Assembly (NCBI GenBank): GCA_027214385.1 | Contig: JAPVXR010000003.1 | Location: 62,001-126,000 of the forward strand | DNA from: Cryomorphaceae bacterium 1068 | GTDB lineage: Bacteria > Bacteroidota > Bacteroidia > Flavobacteriales_D > Cryomorphaceae | Length of the DNA: 64,000 nucleotides | Direction: 5' to 3' | Shown here: piece after piece, positions 1 through 9,123 of the stretch | Layout of the letters: every line of letters begins with the position of its first letter | How positions within the stretch are numbered: position 1 is the first letter of the stretch | Notes under the pieces: generated by a model | Told to the model about the DNA's origin: nothing | Databases searched by the model: none | The model's input: only the letters and a program-made list of their open reading frames with translations | Made by a program: the position numbers and the translations under genes

Positions 1-1
1 T

Positions 2-727
2 AAGAGGCACATCAAAGGAGCGATATACATTGATTTGAACGAAGATCTCTCTGAAATAAAAGAAGATGCAGCTGATGGTGGCCGACATCCTTTGCCTACA
101 GCAACCGACTTTGGAAATATGCTGGGGAAGGTAGGAATTAGGCAAGGTAGCCATGTGGTGATCTACGACGATAAAGGCGGAGCAAATGCCGCTGCACGTT
201 TATGGTGGATGCTGCGCTCCATCGGACACGAAAAAGCACAAGTGCTCAACGGCGGACTCCAAGCCGCCGAGCATCAAGGCTTGCCGGTCAACGATGCGAA
301 GGACAAGGTCGAATCCACAGAAGCTTATCCCGTAACCGATTGGCAATGGCCTACCTCGACTATTGATGAGGTTGAAAGATCTTCCATCACCCGCCAATCA
401 GTGATCATCGACGTGCGCGAAGCGTATCGCTACAAAGGTGAGTCGGAGCCTATCGATCTAGTAGCCGGACATATTCCCGGAGCGGTCAATATTCCCCTGC
501 AAGAAAATTTGGACGAGAACGGTCTGTTCCTGTCGCCATCATTGCTTCGAAAAAAGTACGGAGCCATTCTGCATGAATACGATGCCACCATCCACTGCGG
601 ATCGGGCGTAACGGCTTGCCACACCATACTGGCCCTGGTTTCCGCAGGATTTAAGATCCCCAAACTTTACGTAGGTAGCTGGAGCGAGTGGAGCCGAAAT
701 GGAAAGCCGATCGGGAAAGAGATTTGA
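2..727 (+). CDS. Thiosulfate/3-mercaptopyruvate sulfurtransferase, 5' end cut by window edge
   Basis: Two-domain rhodanese-type sulfurtransferase that moves sulfane sulfur from 3-mercaptopyruvate or thiosulfate to an acceptor. The open frame runs to the left edge: codons before the first internal TTG (35) read KRHIKGAIYID, a typical rhodanese segment, so the true start lies outside the window. The second rhodanese domain holds the active-site loop CGSGVTA, with the catalytic Cys codon at 596-598; the CGSGxT form is the mercaptopyruvate type. About 241 residues are visible against a usual 280-300. A following M24 peptidase gene starts 72 bases later on the same strand. The exact physiological donor cannot be told from sequence. 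Confidence 0.9.
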   Translation, partial: KRHIKGAIYIDLNEDLSEIKEDAADGGRHPLPTATDFGNMLGKVGIRQGSHVVIYDDKGGANAAARLWWMLRSIGHEKAQVLNGGLQAAEHQGLPVNDAKDKVESTEAYPVTDWQWPTSTIDEVERSSITRQSVIIDVREAYRYKGESEPIDLVAGHIPGAVNIPLQENLDENGLFLSPSLLRKKYGAILHEYDATIHCGSGVTACHTILALVSAGFKIPKLYVGSWSEWSRNGKPIGKEI

Positions 728-799
728 ACGGACTTAGCAGATCGCTCTGAATTTCAAAAGCCACAAACGGCCTTATATTGCAGTCAAAATTGAATTTCC

Positions 800-1477
800 T
801 TGAATACCACCCTCCAAAACCTGATCGAAGCAGAGCGCAAAGCTGAGCTGCTCTTCCAAGCCATTGAAGGCCGCCGGCTCGTTGAGGCGGGAAAAACAGA
901 GAAACAACTCAACGAAGCGGTATTCGCATTGGCCGACGAACTCCTTGGCATCAAGAAGTTCTGGCACAAGCGCATCGTACGGGCCGGTAAGAATACCCTA
1001 TTGCCTTACCACGACAATCCGCCCGACCTCACCATCCAAGACGACGATATCCTCTTCTTCGACTTCGGGCCAATCTTCGAAGAGTGGGAAGCCGATTTGG
1101 GCAAGACCTACGTTATCGGAAAGGACGAGCGAAAGCACAAACTAAAACGAGATGTAGAACTGGCTTGGCACGAAGGTAAAGCCTACTACGATCAATACAA
1201 AGATTCCTTGACGGGAGCCGACTTTTACCAATACACTTCCGAATTGGCCAAGAAGTATGGCTGGGATTATGGCAATATCCACTGTGGACACTTGATTGGT
1301 AAGTTCCCGCATGAGAAGATAGTAGGAGAGGACGAGATCAATTATATCCATCCCAATAACCACAAGAAAATGAGTGCCCTCGACCAAAACGGTCATGAGC
1401 GGTTTTGGATTTACGAGATCCACCTGATCGATCGAGAGTTGGAGATCGGCGGGTTTTTTGAGCAACTGCTTTCTTAA
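800..1477 (+). CDS. M24 family metallopeptidase (Xaa-Pro aminopeptidase-like), TTG start
   Basis: Pita-bread-fold protein of the M24 family (methionyl/Xaa-Pro aminopeptidase, creatinase). The expected ligand order is visible: Asp in FFDFGP, Asp in EADLGKT, His in the GHLIGKFPHE segment, Glu in IYEIHLID and Glu in ELEIGGFFEQ. At 225 residues it is only the catalytic domain, lacking the N-terminal creatinase domain. An in-frame TGA at 791-793 lies just upstream and no in-frame ATG exists before the catalytic core, so the TTG at 800 is the only sensible start. Substrate unknown; a non-peptidase M24 fold enzyme remains possible. Confidence 0.85.
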   Translation: MNTTLQNLIEAERKAELLFQAIEGRRLVEAGKTEKQLNEAVFALADELLGIKKFWHKRIVRAGKNTLLPYHDNPPDLTIQDDDILFFDFGPIFEEWEADLGKTYVIGKDERKHKLKRDVELAWHEGKAYYDQYKDSLTGADFYQYTSELAKKYGWDYGNIHCGHLIGKFPHEKIVGEDEINYIHPNNHKKMSALDQNGHERFWIYEIHLIDRELEIGGFFEQLLS

Positions 1478-1589
1478 TGATTCGGCATTGATCCAAAGAC
1501 CAATAGCCATTGATCGAATATGCAACTCCTAAATTATCCATTAAGATTACTAATCATTTCCCGATCTTTAGGAAAATAAAAACTGAATT

Positions 1590-2567
1590 ATGTCTACTAC
1601 CATAGAAACCAAACACCTCCCTACAGTCATTGCCGACCACTCCCAAGACATGACCGGCAAGGTCATTGTCATAACGGGTACCACCTCAGGCACGGGATAC
1701 ATCTGTGCCCGCGAAGTAGCCAAGAAAGGGGCGAAGGTGGTTCTCCTCAATCGGAAAAGTGAGCGCGCGGAAAAGGCGATCAAAGAACTCCAATCTGAAG
1801 TTCCCGATGGTCAATTCGAATCCATTGAATGCGACTTGCAAAGTTTTTCCAGCGTCGAAGATGCCATTGCATGGATCAAGTCCAAATACGACGTTATTGA
1901 TGCATTGGTCAACAATGCAGGAGTGATGGCTTTGGAAGACAGAGCCACTGCTGATGGGTACGACGTACAGATGCAAACCAACGTGCTTTCGCACTTTTTA
2001 CTCACCAAAGAGCTCTTTCCACTAATTGCGAAAAGCAAAGAAGGGAGAATCGTGAATCACAGCTCGGGAGCGCGACTTGGAGGTCCGCTACAGAGCGAAT
2101 ACTTCGGGAAGAACGGTGGCAACCTCGGTGGTGACGGAACTGAAGAAGAAAACTTTCAGTTTCAAGGTCCGCGGTGGGAGCGCTACCACCAAACTAAATT
2201 GGCCAATGCCGTCTTTACTTACGTCCTTAAGGATAAGTTGGAGCAGGCAGACATAAAGAATGTGATGGCACTTCTTGCTCATCCTGGTTTGGCCCTCACG
2301 CAGCTTCAAGTCACATCAGCCTCTACGGGTGGAATGGACAAAGACGCTGAATTTATGAACCAAGCCCAATCTGCAGAAGATGGTGCAGCGGGCATTATCA
2401 GAGCCGCCATGGACCCCGAGGCCGAGTCGGGAAACTTCTACGGTCCTGCGGCAGGATGGAGCGGATTCCCCGAGGTGTTAACTCCTGAAGAGTTGCTCTA
2501 TAACCCCGAGAATATTCAAACCTTTTGGGAAGGCTGCGAAAAAGCCGTGGGAACCTTTGAGTTTTAG
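1590..2567 (+). CDS. Short-chain dehydrogenase/reductase (SDR), retinol/protochlorophyllide-reductase-like
   Basis: NAD(P)-dependent oxidoreductase of the classical SDR superfamily, 325 residues, cytoplasmic. Visible motifs: cofactor-binding TGTTSGTG (residues 29-36), NNAG (108-111), catalytic Ser in NHSSGA (near 158), and the catalytic YHQTK pair (Tyr199, Lys203). The long insertion between Ser and Tyr (about 40 residues, GG-rich) and the overall length match the retinol dehydrogenase / protochlorophyllide reductase-like branch rather than the 250-residue FabG type. Single gene with its own upstream region; substrate cannot be deduced. Confidence 0.92.
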   Translation: MSTTIETKHLPTVIADHSQDMTGKVIVITGTTSGTGYICAREVAKKGAKVVLLNRKSERAEKAIKELQSEVPDGQFESIECDLQSFSSVEDAIAWIKSKYDVIDALVNNAGVMALEDRATADGYDVQMQTNVLSHFLLTKELFPLIAKSKEGRIVNHSSGARLGGPLQSEYFGKNGGNLGGDGTEEENFQFQGPRWERYHQTKLANAVFTYVLKDKLEQADIKNVMALLAHPGLALTQLQVTSASTGGMDKDAEFMNQAQSAEDGAAGIIRAAMDPEAESGNFYGPAAGWSGFPEVLTPEELLYNPENIQTFWEGCEKAVGTFEF

Positions 2568-2728
2568 ATTCCGCCATGAATAGGACGCTCGATGTCATTT
2601 CACTTTACACGGTTCTCGGCATTTCGAAAATGGCCATGCTTGCTTTTGGGAAATGCTCTTGATCGACAAGGTGATAGCGTACTCTTTGCGTAACCTGTAC
2701 CTTTCACTACTTTTTAAATGTTAAACAA

Positions 2729-3325
2729 ATGACAAGCGAGCTCATTGTCAAAATTGATTCATTTTACGATCAGCCTGTCGAAAAGCAAGATGATACGCTG
2801 CGAGAGGTGCTCGCCTTCGCCAATGCTAATCCTCAGAAGTTCAAAGAGATCATTCACAATGAAGAGTTCAACGAGTTGAATCAACTTCCGATCTATTATG
2901 AAGCACTATCGCATGATCTGGACAATTGGAGCGACTTCTTTTTGGAGGAGCTGAACCGATTGCTGGCAGCAGCGCGTAAATCTGCAAGGCCCAGGACCGT
3001 TTTGAATCATATTCAGGAATTTTCGTTCATAAAAGCTGATCAATTCAAGTACAGCAATGACTTTATTGAAATTTTGAAAAAAGAACTGGACAATCCCCAC
3101 CCGACGTTTCGGTATTGCGCTATAAGCGGCATTGCCGATTTTATGGAAAGGAACGATCATGACTTGATCGATCACTTGAAGAAGCACCTTCATGATCCAA
3201 ATTGGCGTGTGCGGTATTGGACCCGATTGACCGTAGAAGATTTAACGAAAGGGTCGAAACCTCCAAAACTCTTAATCGCAGATCGGCTCAGAGCAGTTTT
3301 TATGAGCCCTTTGGATTTTGAATAG
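2729..3325 (+). CDS. HEAT-repeat-like protein of unknown function
   Basis: A 198-residue soluble protein with no signal peptide. The C-terminal half (about residues 128-175) looks like two HEAT-type helical repeats: FRYCAISGIADFM followed by WRVRYWTRLTVEDL, the latter with the Asp-x-x-x-Arg character typical of HEAT repeats. The N-terminal half is predicted helical and acidic. I do not recognise a specific family. It stands alone between the SDR gene and a helicase gene on the same strand with more than 150 bases on either side. Confidence 0.75.
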   Translation: MTSELIVKIDSFYDQPVEKQDDTLREVLAFANANPQKFKEIIHNEEFNELNQLPIYYEALSHDLDNWSDFFLEELNRLLAAARKSARPRTVLNHIQEFSFIKADQFKYSNDFIEILKKELDNPHPTFRYCAISGIADFMERNDHDLIDHLKKHLHDPNWRVRYWTRLTVEDLTKGSKPPKLLIADRLRAVFMSPLDFE

Positions 3326-3536
3326 GCCTTCATTCTCATTGAAATAATACAACTGCCTCGATCAAAGCTCGAGTTAAGAATGATCTTTGCACCCATGTGT
3401 TATATCACTCTTTGGTTGACATCAGTCAAATCCGAAAACAGTTGGGTACCTTCGCAGGCTGAATTCTTTGTTTGAGAGAATCATGGACCAAACAACCCGA
3501 ATTGATGGGTAGCTCAAACGGGTAGAAGAAAATGTA

Positions 3537-4904
3537 ATGGTAGAGAACGGCATGCAAACCTTCGAAGATTTCAAGATCAAAAAGCAATTGTTTAATGCCA
3601 TTGCTGACTTAGGTTTTGAGAAACCGACGCCCATTCAGTTGGAGTCGTATTCAGCGATTTTGGCAGGGCGCGATTTTGTGGGAATCGCCCAAACGGGAAC
3701 AGGTAAAACCATGGCCTACTTGCTTCCCATCTTGCAAGACTTAAAGTATTCCGAACAGCCCCACCCGCGGATTTTGATATTGGTGCCCACCAGAGAGTTG
3801 GTGATCCAAATCGTAAAGGAAATTGAAAAACTAACGGCCTACCTGAGTGTGCGGACGCTGGGCGTATACGGAGGTACAAATATCAACACGCAGAAAAAAG
3901 CAATAGTAGAGGGCCTCGATATCATAGTGGGTACACCGCGACGACTCTATGACTTGGCGCTCACCAATGTTTTGCGACTCAATTCTGTCAAAAAGCTAGT
4001 GATTGATGAGGCAGACATCATGCTCGACTTTGGCTACAAGACTCAGCTGAGAAACATCTTTGATTACCTGCCATCGAAAAGGCAAAACATACTCTTCTCG
4101 GCCACGATGACCACTTATGTTGATGAATTGATCGATGGTTTTCTTGTCAATCCCGAGAAGAAAACGATCTCTATCAGCGGAACGCCTTTGGACACCATCA
4201 GCCAAGAGGCTTATTCGGTGCCCAATTTTTACACCAAGGTCAACTTGCTGAATCATCTCCTGGCAGACAAGGAGGCTTACGGCAAGGTTTTGATCTTTGT
4301 AGCTACCAGGGTGGCCGCCGACCGACTTTTCGAAACTTTGGAGTTCGGTTCTGAGTTGGCGCTTATTCACTCGGGGAAAGAGCAGAACTACCGCAGCAAA
4401 TCCATTGAGCGATTTGAAGACGGCACAAGCAGAATCCTGATAGCTACTGATGTGATATCAAGAGGAATTGACATCGAGAAGGTGGGCACCGTCATCAGTT
4501 TCGACACACCACACTACCCCGAAAACTACATTCACCGCATCGGCCGTACGGGAAGGGCAGAGCAGGAGGGAAGGTCCATACTCTTACACAGGGAGAAAGA
4601 GACAGACCAGAAGGGAGCCATCGAAAGCTTGATGAATTACTCCATTCCCGTCACCCCATTTCCCATGGAGGTGCAGGTAACCACCCAACTCACTCCCGAA
4701 GAAAAGCCCAAGATCGAGGAGCCCGTTGAGTCGCCACACAAGGATTTATCCATTGCCGTGGGGCCCTCATTTCACGAGAAGTCGGCCAAGAATAGCAAAG
4801 AAAAAGCCACCGAGAAGGCTTACCACCGCAAGTTGAAGGAGAAGTACAAGAAGCCCCAGAAGCGCGGTGACAAGATTCAAAACAGGAAGAAGAAGGGGAG
4901 GTAA
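3537..4904 (+). CDS. DEAD-box ATP-dependent RNA helicase
   Basis: RNA helicase with the full motif set: Q motif (GFEKPTPIQ, from residue 27), Walker A AQTGTGKT (51-58), PTRELV (84-89), TPRR (133-136), DEAD (157-160), SAT (188-190), the second RecA domain motif ATDVISRGID (303-312) and HRIGRTGR (333-340). After the core, residues 375-455 form a low-complexity, Lys/Arg/Glu-rich tail of the kind that binds RNA in RhlE/CshA-type helicases. Start is the ATG at 3537; the ATG at 3552 (Met6) is an alternative. Role in ribosome assembly or RNA decay is inferred from the family. Confidence 0.95.
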   Translation: MVENGMQTFEDFKIKKQLFNAIADLGFEKPTPIQLESYSAILAGRDFVGIAQTGTGKTMAYLLPILQDLKYSEQPHPRILILVPTRELVIQIVKEIEKLTAYLSVRTLGVYGGTNINTQKKAIVEGLDIIVGTPRRLYDLALTNVLRLNSVKKLVIDEADIMLDFGYKTQLRNIFDYLPSKRQNILFSATMTTYVDELIDGFLVNPEKKTISISGTPLDTISQEAYSVPNFYTKVNLLNHLLADKEAYGKVLIFVATRVAADRLFETLEFGSELALIHSGKEQNYRSKSIERFEDGTSRILIATDVISRGIDIEKVGTVISFDTPHYPENYIHRIGRTGRAEQEGRSILLHREKETDQKGAIESLMNYSIPVTPFPMEVQVTTQLTPEEKPKIEEPVESPHKDLSIAVGPSFHEKSAKNSKEKATEKAYHRKLKEKYKKPQKRGDKIQNRKKKGR

Positions 4905-5016
4905 GGACGCTTTGGAGGCTTTACTTTTTGTAGCCGAACAATTAAACATCAAAGTCCGTGTTTTTAACTTATTCGCGTATTCAATCTTTGAGAGAAATGA
5001 AATAAAAGTAAACGCT

Positions 5017-5385
5017 TTGAAGAAAAGACTCCATAGTTTTAAATATGCCTTTGAGGGGTTTAGAACGCTTCTTAAGGAAGAACCGAATTCAAGAATTCAC
5101 CTCGTGGCTGCTGCAATTGCTATTGCTGCGGGTTTCTTTTTTGGCATAACACAATCGGAATGGATCGCATTACTCTTCGCGATAGGCTTTGTGTTTGCCA
5201 TGGAGTTGTTGAATAGCGCCATTGAGAATCTTTCGGATCTGGTTTCTCCGGAGAAAAACAGTTTTATCAAAAAAGCCAAAGACCAAGCCGCTGCAGCAGT
5301 TCTGATCTCGGCGATTGTATCCTTTGGAATTGGTTTGATTATTTTCATTCCAAAAATCATCTTACTGATGGAGGTGATGAGTTAG
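5017..5385 (+). CDS. dgkA: Diacylglycerol kinase (DgkA family), TTG start
   Basis: Small integral membrane kinase that phosphorylates diacylglycerol (or undecaprenol in some bacteria). The signature ELLNSAIENLSDLVSPE (with the metal-binding Glu) and the following AKDQAAAAVL match the family, and three hydrophobic helices are visible. The open frame extends upstream to 4867, inside the helicase gene, but family members begin at the equivalent of KKRLHSFKYAFEG, so I place the start at the TTG at 5017, giving 122 residues, the usual size. The upstream stretch has no ATG that would give a normal N-terminus. The frame overlap with the helicase gene is then only apparent. Confidence 0.88.
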   Translation: MKKRLHSFKYAFEGFRTLLKEEPNSRIHLVAAAIAIAAGFFFGITQSEWIALLFAIGFVFAMELLNSAIENLSDLVSPEKNSFIKKAKDQAAAAVLISAIVSFGIGLIIFIPKIILLMEVMS

Positions 5386-5502
5386 CACTGCCAAAGCCCC
5401 GTCATCATTACCTGATTCGATTCTCGTATAGAAAGTCACATTCCCTATTTTGGGATCGAAAAAAACCACCAATTGGAGGCAGGTACACTATATCTCATAA
5501 GC

Positions 5503-5534
5503 CGGATAACACGCACTCGAGTGCGTATTATCCG
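5503..5534. repeat. 32-bp near-perfect palindrome after dgkA
   Basis: Two 16-base arms, 5503-5518 and 5519-5534, are inverted complements with one mismatch and no loop between them. There is no T-run on either side, so a simple intrinsic terminator is unlikely; it may be a cruciform-forming site or the boundary of decayed DNA that follows. Confidence 0.75.
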
Positions 5535-5569
5535 AGTACTGAAATACTTGGATGACTTTTAGGGTATAG

Positions 5570-6002
5570 TAGACTATTTAGAAGAAATTGACCAGCCTTC
5601 GTTCGGGTTTAACACGAGGGATTGTAGCTCAATACTGATTAAGTCCAAAACTAGAGATTGAACTCGAAGTTCAATTTTCAAGTGGCATAGAAGCATTTTT
5701 GAGGGGGTTAGTTTAAGACTATTTATAGAGCTCGAAATTGGAGAGCCATTGGTTGAGACAAATGAACTTATCAGCATGAGAGCAAATTACATTATCTACA
5801 ACAATAGGAGTGATAGCGTCGAGTTTAATGTTCTCGATTTGGAAGGTAACATTAGGAACCGAACAAGGCGTAGCTTGGCGCCTTATTCATTCTACAGGGT
5901 GAGTACCACCTAGGAGAAAATTATTTCATCGAAGTATTGGTTGATGACTCTTGCTACAAAGTATATCGGCATAGCAAAGAGGAGTACCTTATCGTAAACT
6001 AG
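5570..6002 (+). pseudogene. Decayed protein gene, broken by stop and frameshifts
   Basis: Three consecutive stretches in different frames read like one protein. Near 5572 the frame gives DYLEEIDQPSFGFNTRDCSS and then a stop near 5659. The same frame resumes with FIELEIGEPLVETNELISM and continues through YIIYNNRSDSVEFNVLD to a stop near 5912. A shift then gives GENYFIEVLVDD ending in EEYLIVN and a stop at 6000-6002. The alternating polar/hydrophobic pattern suggests a beta-rich protein. I do not recognise the family. The good hairpin terminator straight after (6031-6060) fits an old plus-strand gene end. Sequencing errors are an alternative to decay. Confidence 0.4.
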
Positions 6003-6030
6003 TCGAGATAACGGAACACTCGAATAAAAT

Positions 6031-6060
6031 AAAGCCGCCGTAGATGATACGGCGGCTTTT
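6031..6060. terminator. Bidirectional intrinsic terminator
   Basis: Perfect 12-bp stem (6031-6042 with 6048-6059), GC-rich core, 5-base loop, A-run on the left and T-run on the right. It lies between the decayed plus-strand gene and the minus-strand gene ending at 6113, so it could serve both directions. Confidence 0.88.
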
Positions 6061-6112
6061 CCCTTATTTCTTAATGCTGCAATCTCTGCCAACGTTTCTT
6101 AAACCCGGCCTT

Positions 6113-7705
6113 TCAAGATCGTCCCAAGAGTTTGGTTTTTTCTGTTATCACGCTGCTTACGGGACGATTTTCAATTTTGCTCTCCAGCCAGGAGATTAAG
6201 TCGAGGTAAAGGAAGGCGCGCTTCTCGTAGGGATGAGTCTCGTAGATCTTAAGTCTGATCAGTAGCTGTTCAAATTCAGTTTTGAGTTGATGGGGTAGGA
6301 CATTACCCAAATCTAGTTGGCGTAAAAAGCGAATGATTTCCTGTTGGACTTCATGCAACTCGTTCATCTTGATCAAGTACTTGTAAGTGCTCTTTAAGTA
6401 ACTATCAAAATTCTCATCCAATCCAGCTTCGTAGCGGGCCAGCAAGTTCAAAATCCTGGCAAAGCACATCAGGTCTTCGCGCATGCTCAAGTCTTTGTTA
6501 GTAATGATCTTTTCCAAGTAAGCAATGCAGAGCGCATGATTGCCCATCCCGAAATAGAGACAGGCGATTTTGTAGTAAAACAGCATAACGTGATGATCGT
6601 CCAATCGGTCGCGGTGCACTTCGATCCCTTCATCGATCCCAGCTACAAGATAGCGCCCATCCGTGAATGACCCATCCAAGAAGTGCAGGTTAAGTTTATT
6701 GATATAGATGTATAGAAAGGATAAAGCAGCATTGTTTTCGTTTATGGGAAATCGTTTGTCTCCAATCGTTTTCTCAAGTGCTTGCAGCGACGCTTTAAAC
6801 TTCGACACATGACGCATCAGGAAGAGCGACTCGAGCAGGTAATGATTGCCTTTAAGGAACCAAACGGGGTTTTGAACGATCATTTTGGTATCGGCGTAAA
6901 AAAGCTCCACCCAGCGGGTAGCATTTTTGTAACTCGCCAAAACATTTTGGGTCAAAAGGCTATGCCACAAATTGGCCTTGTAAAACCAAAGCTTCTCTCT
7001 AAAACCCAATTGGTTCCGCTGGATTTCCGGCATTCGTTCATGGAAGAAGCTAGTCAAGCGCTGCATTTCGGCATCATTCTTTGCATATCCCGATTTTAGC
7101 ATGATGCCATAAAGCTGCAAAGACAGATTGGATAGCCGTCCGGCAATTGTATTCATTTGGCTCAGCTCATTGGCTTCAGTCACCAGTTGGTCTGCACGGC
7201 CGCTTATACTTCTGGTAATGTATTGTGATTCAATTACCTTTTCAAATTCGACGATCTCGAGTGCGATGGATTTCTGTTCGTTTTCTATGGCCAGAAGTTT
7301 TGCTTTTTCCAGCAACTTCAGGCTCTGCTTGTAGAGCCCTTTTTGGTAGAGGATTACGGCAAAGTCGAGCTGCTCACGAAGCTGTATGCGTATGTTTTGA
7401 TGAGATGGAGACAGGCGAAGGCTAACCAATATTTGACGGTACAAGTGGGCCTTCAGATTAGGGAGCTGCTGTTTCTTTACAATTCCTGACTTTAGGATGG
7501 CTTCTTCATCGTATTCAGCGGCTTTTTCAAGGTGACTGAATAAAGCCATAAACTTGGATTCAGAATTTACCCCAAGTCTGTTTACATATAGTTTGAATTG
7601 GCGCTTTTCAGACTTCGTAAGTGCCTTGATCAATATATACAGGGAGTCTTTGTGCCGCTTGATCATCGTATTAAATCCACGTTTAGTTAGCTGCTTATCA
7701 GTCAT
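6113..7705 (-). CDS. TPR-like helical protein, function unknown
   Basis: A 530-residue soluble, largely alpha-helical protein without signal peptide or membrane segments. Repeated helix pairs such as LYQKGLYKQSLKLLEKAKLL (about 115-135) have the spacing of tetratricopeptide-like repeats. The N-terminal segment with KALTKSEKRQFKLYV resembles a family of hypothetical proteins common in Bacteroidota. The ATG at 7705 gives 530 residues; the ATG at 7666 (MIKRHKDS) fits homologous N-termini I remember and may be the true start. It is divergent from leuA with a shared 120-base upstream region. No function can be assigned. Confidence 0.8.
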   Translation of the reverse strand: MTDKQLTKRGFNTMIKRHKDSLYILIKALTKSEKRQFKLYVNRLGVNSESKFMALFSHLEKAAEYDEEAILKSGIVKKQQLPNLKAHLYRQILVSLRLSPSHQNIRIQLREQLDFAVILYQKGLYKQSLKLLEKAKLLAIENEQKSIALEIVEFEKVIESQYITRSISGRADQLVTEANELSQMNTIAGRLSNLSLQLYGIMLKSGYAKNDAEMQRLTSFFHERMPEIQRNQLGFREKLWFYKANLWHSLLTQNVLASYKNATRWVELFYADTKMIVQNPVWFLKGNHYLLESLFLMRHVSKFKASLQALEKTIGDKRFPINENNAALSFLYIYINKLNLHFLDGSFTDGRYLVAGIDEGIEVHRDRLDDHHVMLFYYKIACLYFGMGNHALCIAYLEKIITNKDLSMREDLMCFARILNLLARYEAGLDENFDSYLKSTYKYLIKMNELHEVQQEIIRFLRQLDLGNVLPHQLKTEFEQLLIRLKIYETHPYEKRAFLYLDLISWLESKIENRPVSSVITEKTKLLGRS

Positions 7706-7824
7706 GTGATAAGCATTAATGGTGTTTAAACATTGTAAGATCAGTGGGTGGGCACTGCACTAAAAGTAAGGAAGACTTTAAGTTCGCGCGAAACAAATCT
7801 ATCATTTGGCCTTAAATTATCGAT

Positions 7825-8997
7825 ATGAGTGTAGAGAAAGTTCAAATTTTTGACACTACCCTACGGGATGGAGAGCAGGTACCGGGTTGTAAACTAGATA
7901 CAGCGCAAAAGTTGGTTATAGCTCGAAGGCTTGATGAATTAGGAGTAGATATAATAGAAGCAGGTTTTCCTATTTCCAGTCCCGGAGATTTTAAGTCAGT
8001 TCAGGCCATTGCCAAGACAGTAAAGAACGCCACCGTTTGTGGGCTATCAAGAGCGGTAAAGAGTGATATAGAAGCAGCAGCAAGAGCACTTGAACATGCC
8101 GTAAAGCCACGCATCCACACAGGTATTGGAACGTCAGACTCTCATATCAAGCACAAATTCAATGCAACGCGAGAGGAAGTTGTGGAAAGAGCCATAGAAG
8201 CCGTTGCTTATGCGAAGTCCTTTGTAGATGATGTGGAGTTTTACGCAGAAGATGCAGGTCGTACCGACAATGAATTTCTGGCGTATATCTGTTCTCAAGC
8301 CATTGCAGCAGGAGCTACAGTATTGAATATTCCCGATACTACGGGCTATTGCCTTCCCCATGATTATGGGGCTAAAATCAAATACTTAAAAGAGAATGTG
8401 GTAGGGATTGAGAAAGCAATTATCTCTTGCCATTGCCATAATGATTTAGGTTTGGCTACAGCCAATTCCATTTCAGGGGTGATGAATGGAGCGAGGCAAA
8501 TCGAATGCACCATAAACGGAATAGGGGAGAGAGCCGGAAATACATCTTTAGAAGAGGTAGTCATGGTACTTCGTCAGCATCCCCTTTTGAATTTGGATAC
8601 GGGAGTAAAATCTAAACTGCTCTACGGCACCAGTACCATGGTTTCTGAGATTATGGGCATACCCGTGCAGCCGAATAAGGCCATTGTCGGTGCAAATGCT
8701 TTTGCGCACAGCTCGGGCATTCACCAAGATGGAATGATCAAGAATCGCGAGACTTACGAAATCATTAATCCTACAGATGTTGGGGTTTCCGATTCTGCTA
8801 TCATCCTTACTGCTCGCAGTGGACGTGCTGCACTGGCTTACAGAGCCAAGAAGTTAGGCTACGAATTGACCAAGCTCCAGCTAGATGATGTCTATGAGGA
8901 ATTTCTGGAATTTGCAGACCGTCTGCGTGAGGTAGAAGATGAAAACATTCATCAAATCATGGAAAACTGCCTGAGTCCGGTTAAGAAAATGGCCTGA
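7825..8997 (+). CDS. leuA: 2-isopropylmalate synthase, short form without regulatory domain
   Basis: Condenses acetyl-CoA with 2-oxoisovalerate in the first step of leucine synthesis. The DTTLRDGEQ motif (residues 10-18) holds the metal-binding Asp, and HCHNDLGLA and the [10 protein letters not shown] segment supply the other metal and substrate ligands of the DRE-TIM barrel. At 390 residues it has the catalytic barrel and linker but not the C-terminal leucine-binding LeuA dimer domain of the 500-residue enzymes; short LeuA forms are known in Bacteroidota. No other leucine genes are adjacent. Homocitrate synthase-like activity is the main alternative. Confidence 0.9.
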   Translation: MSVEKVQIFDTTLRDGEQVPGCKLDTAQKLVIARRLDELGVDIIEAGFPISSPGDFKSVQAIAKTVKNATVCGLSRAVKSDIEAAARALEHAVKPRIHTGIGTSDSHIKHKFNATREEVVERAIEAVAYAKSFVDDVEFYAEDAGRTDNEFLAYICSQAIAAGATVLNIPDTTGYCLPHDYGAKIKYLKENVVGIEKAIISCHCHNDLGLATANSISGVMNGARQIECTINGIGERAGNTSLEEVVMVLRQHPLLNLDTGVKSKLLYGTSTMVSEIMGIPVQPNKAIVGANAFAHSSGIHQDGMIKNRETYEIINPTDVGVSDSAIILTARSGRAALAYRAKKLGYELTKLQLDDVYEEFLEFADRLREVEDENIHQIMENCLSPVKKMA

Positions 8998-9005
8998 TGT
9001 AATTC

Positions 9006-9031
9006 TGGGCTATTCGCAAGAAGTTAGCCCA
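9006..9031 (+). terminator. Possible hairpin terminator after leuA
   Basis: Seven-bp stem (TGGGCTA with its complement) and a 12-base loop, 8 bases after the leuA stop. No clear T-run follows, so the assignment is weak. Confidence 0.35.
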
Positions 9032-9123
9032 TCTGTCAAAGAATGAAGATACATTGATTTCTTAACCTGCATCAATGGATTGCATTATCTTAGTCTTCAT
9101 CTTTGGCAAAAAAATAAGTCATC

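Noticed and set aside
4867-5016. Long N-terminal extension of dgkA overlapping the helicase gene
   Set aside because: Family members start at the equivalent of the TTG at 5017; the upstream text is basic and unlike DgkA.
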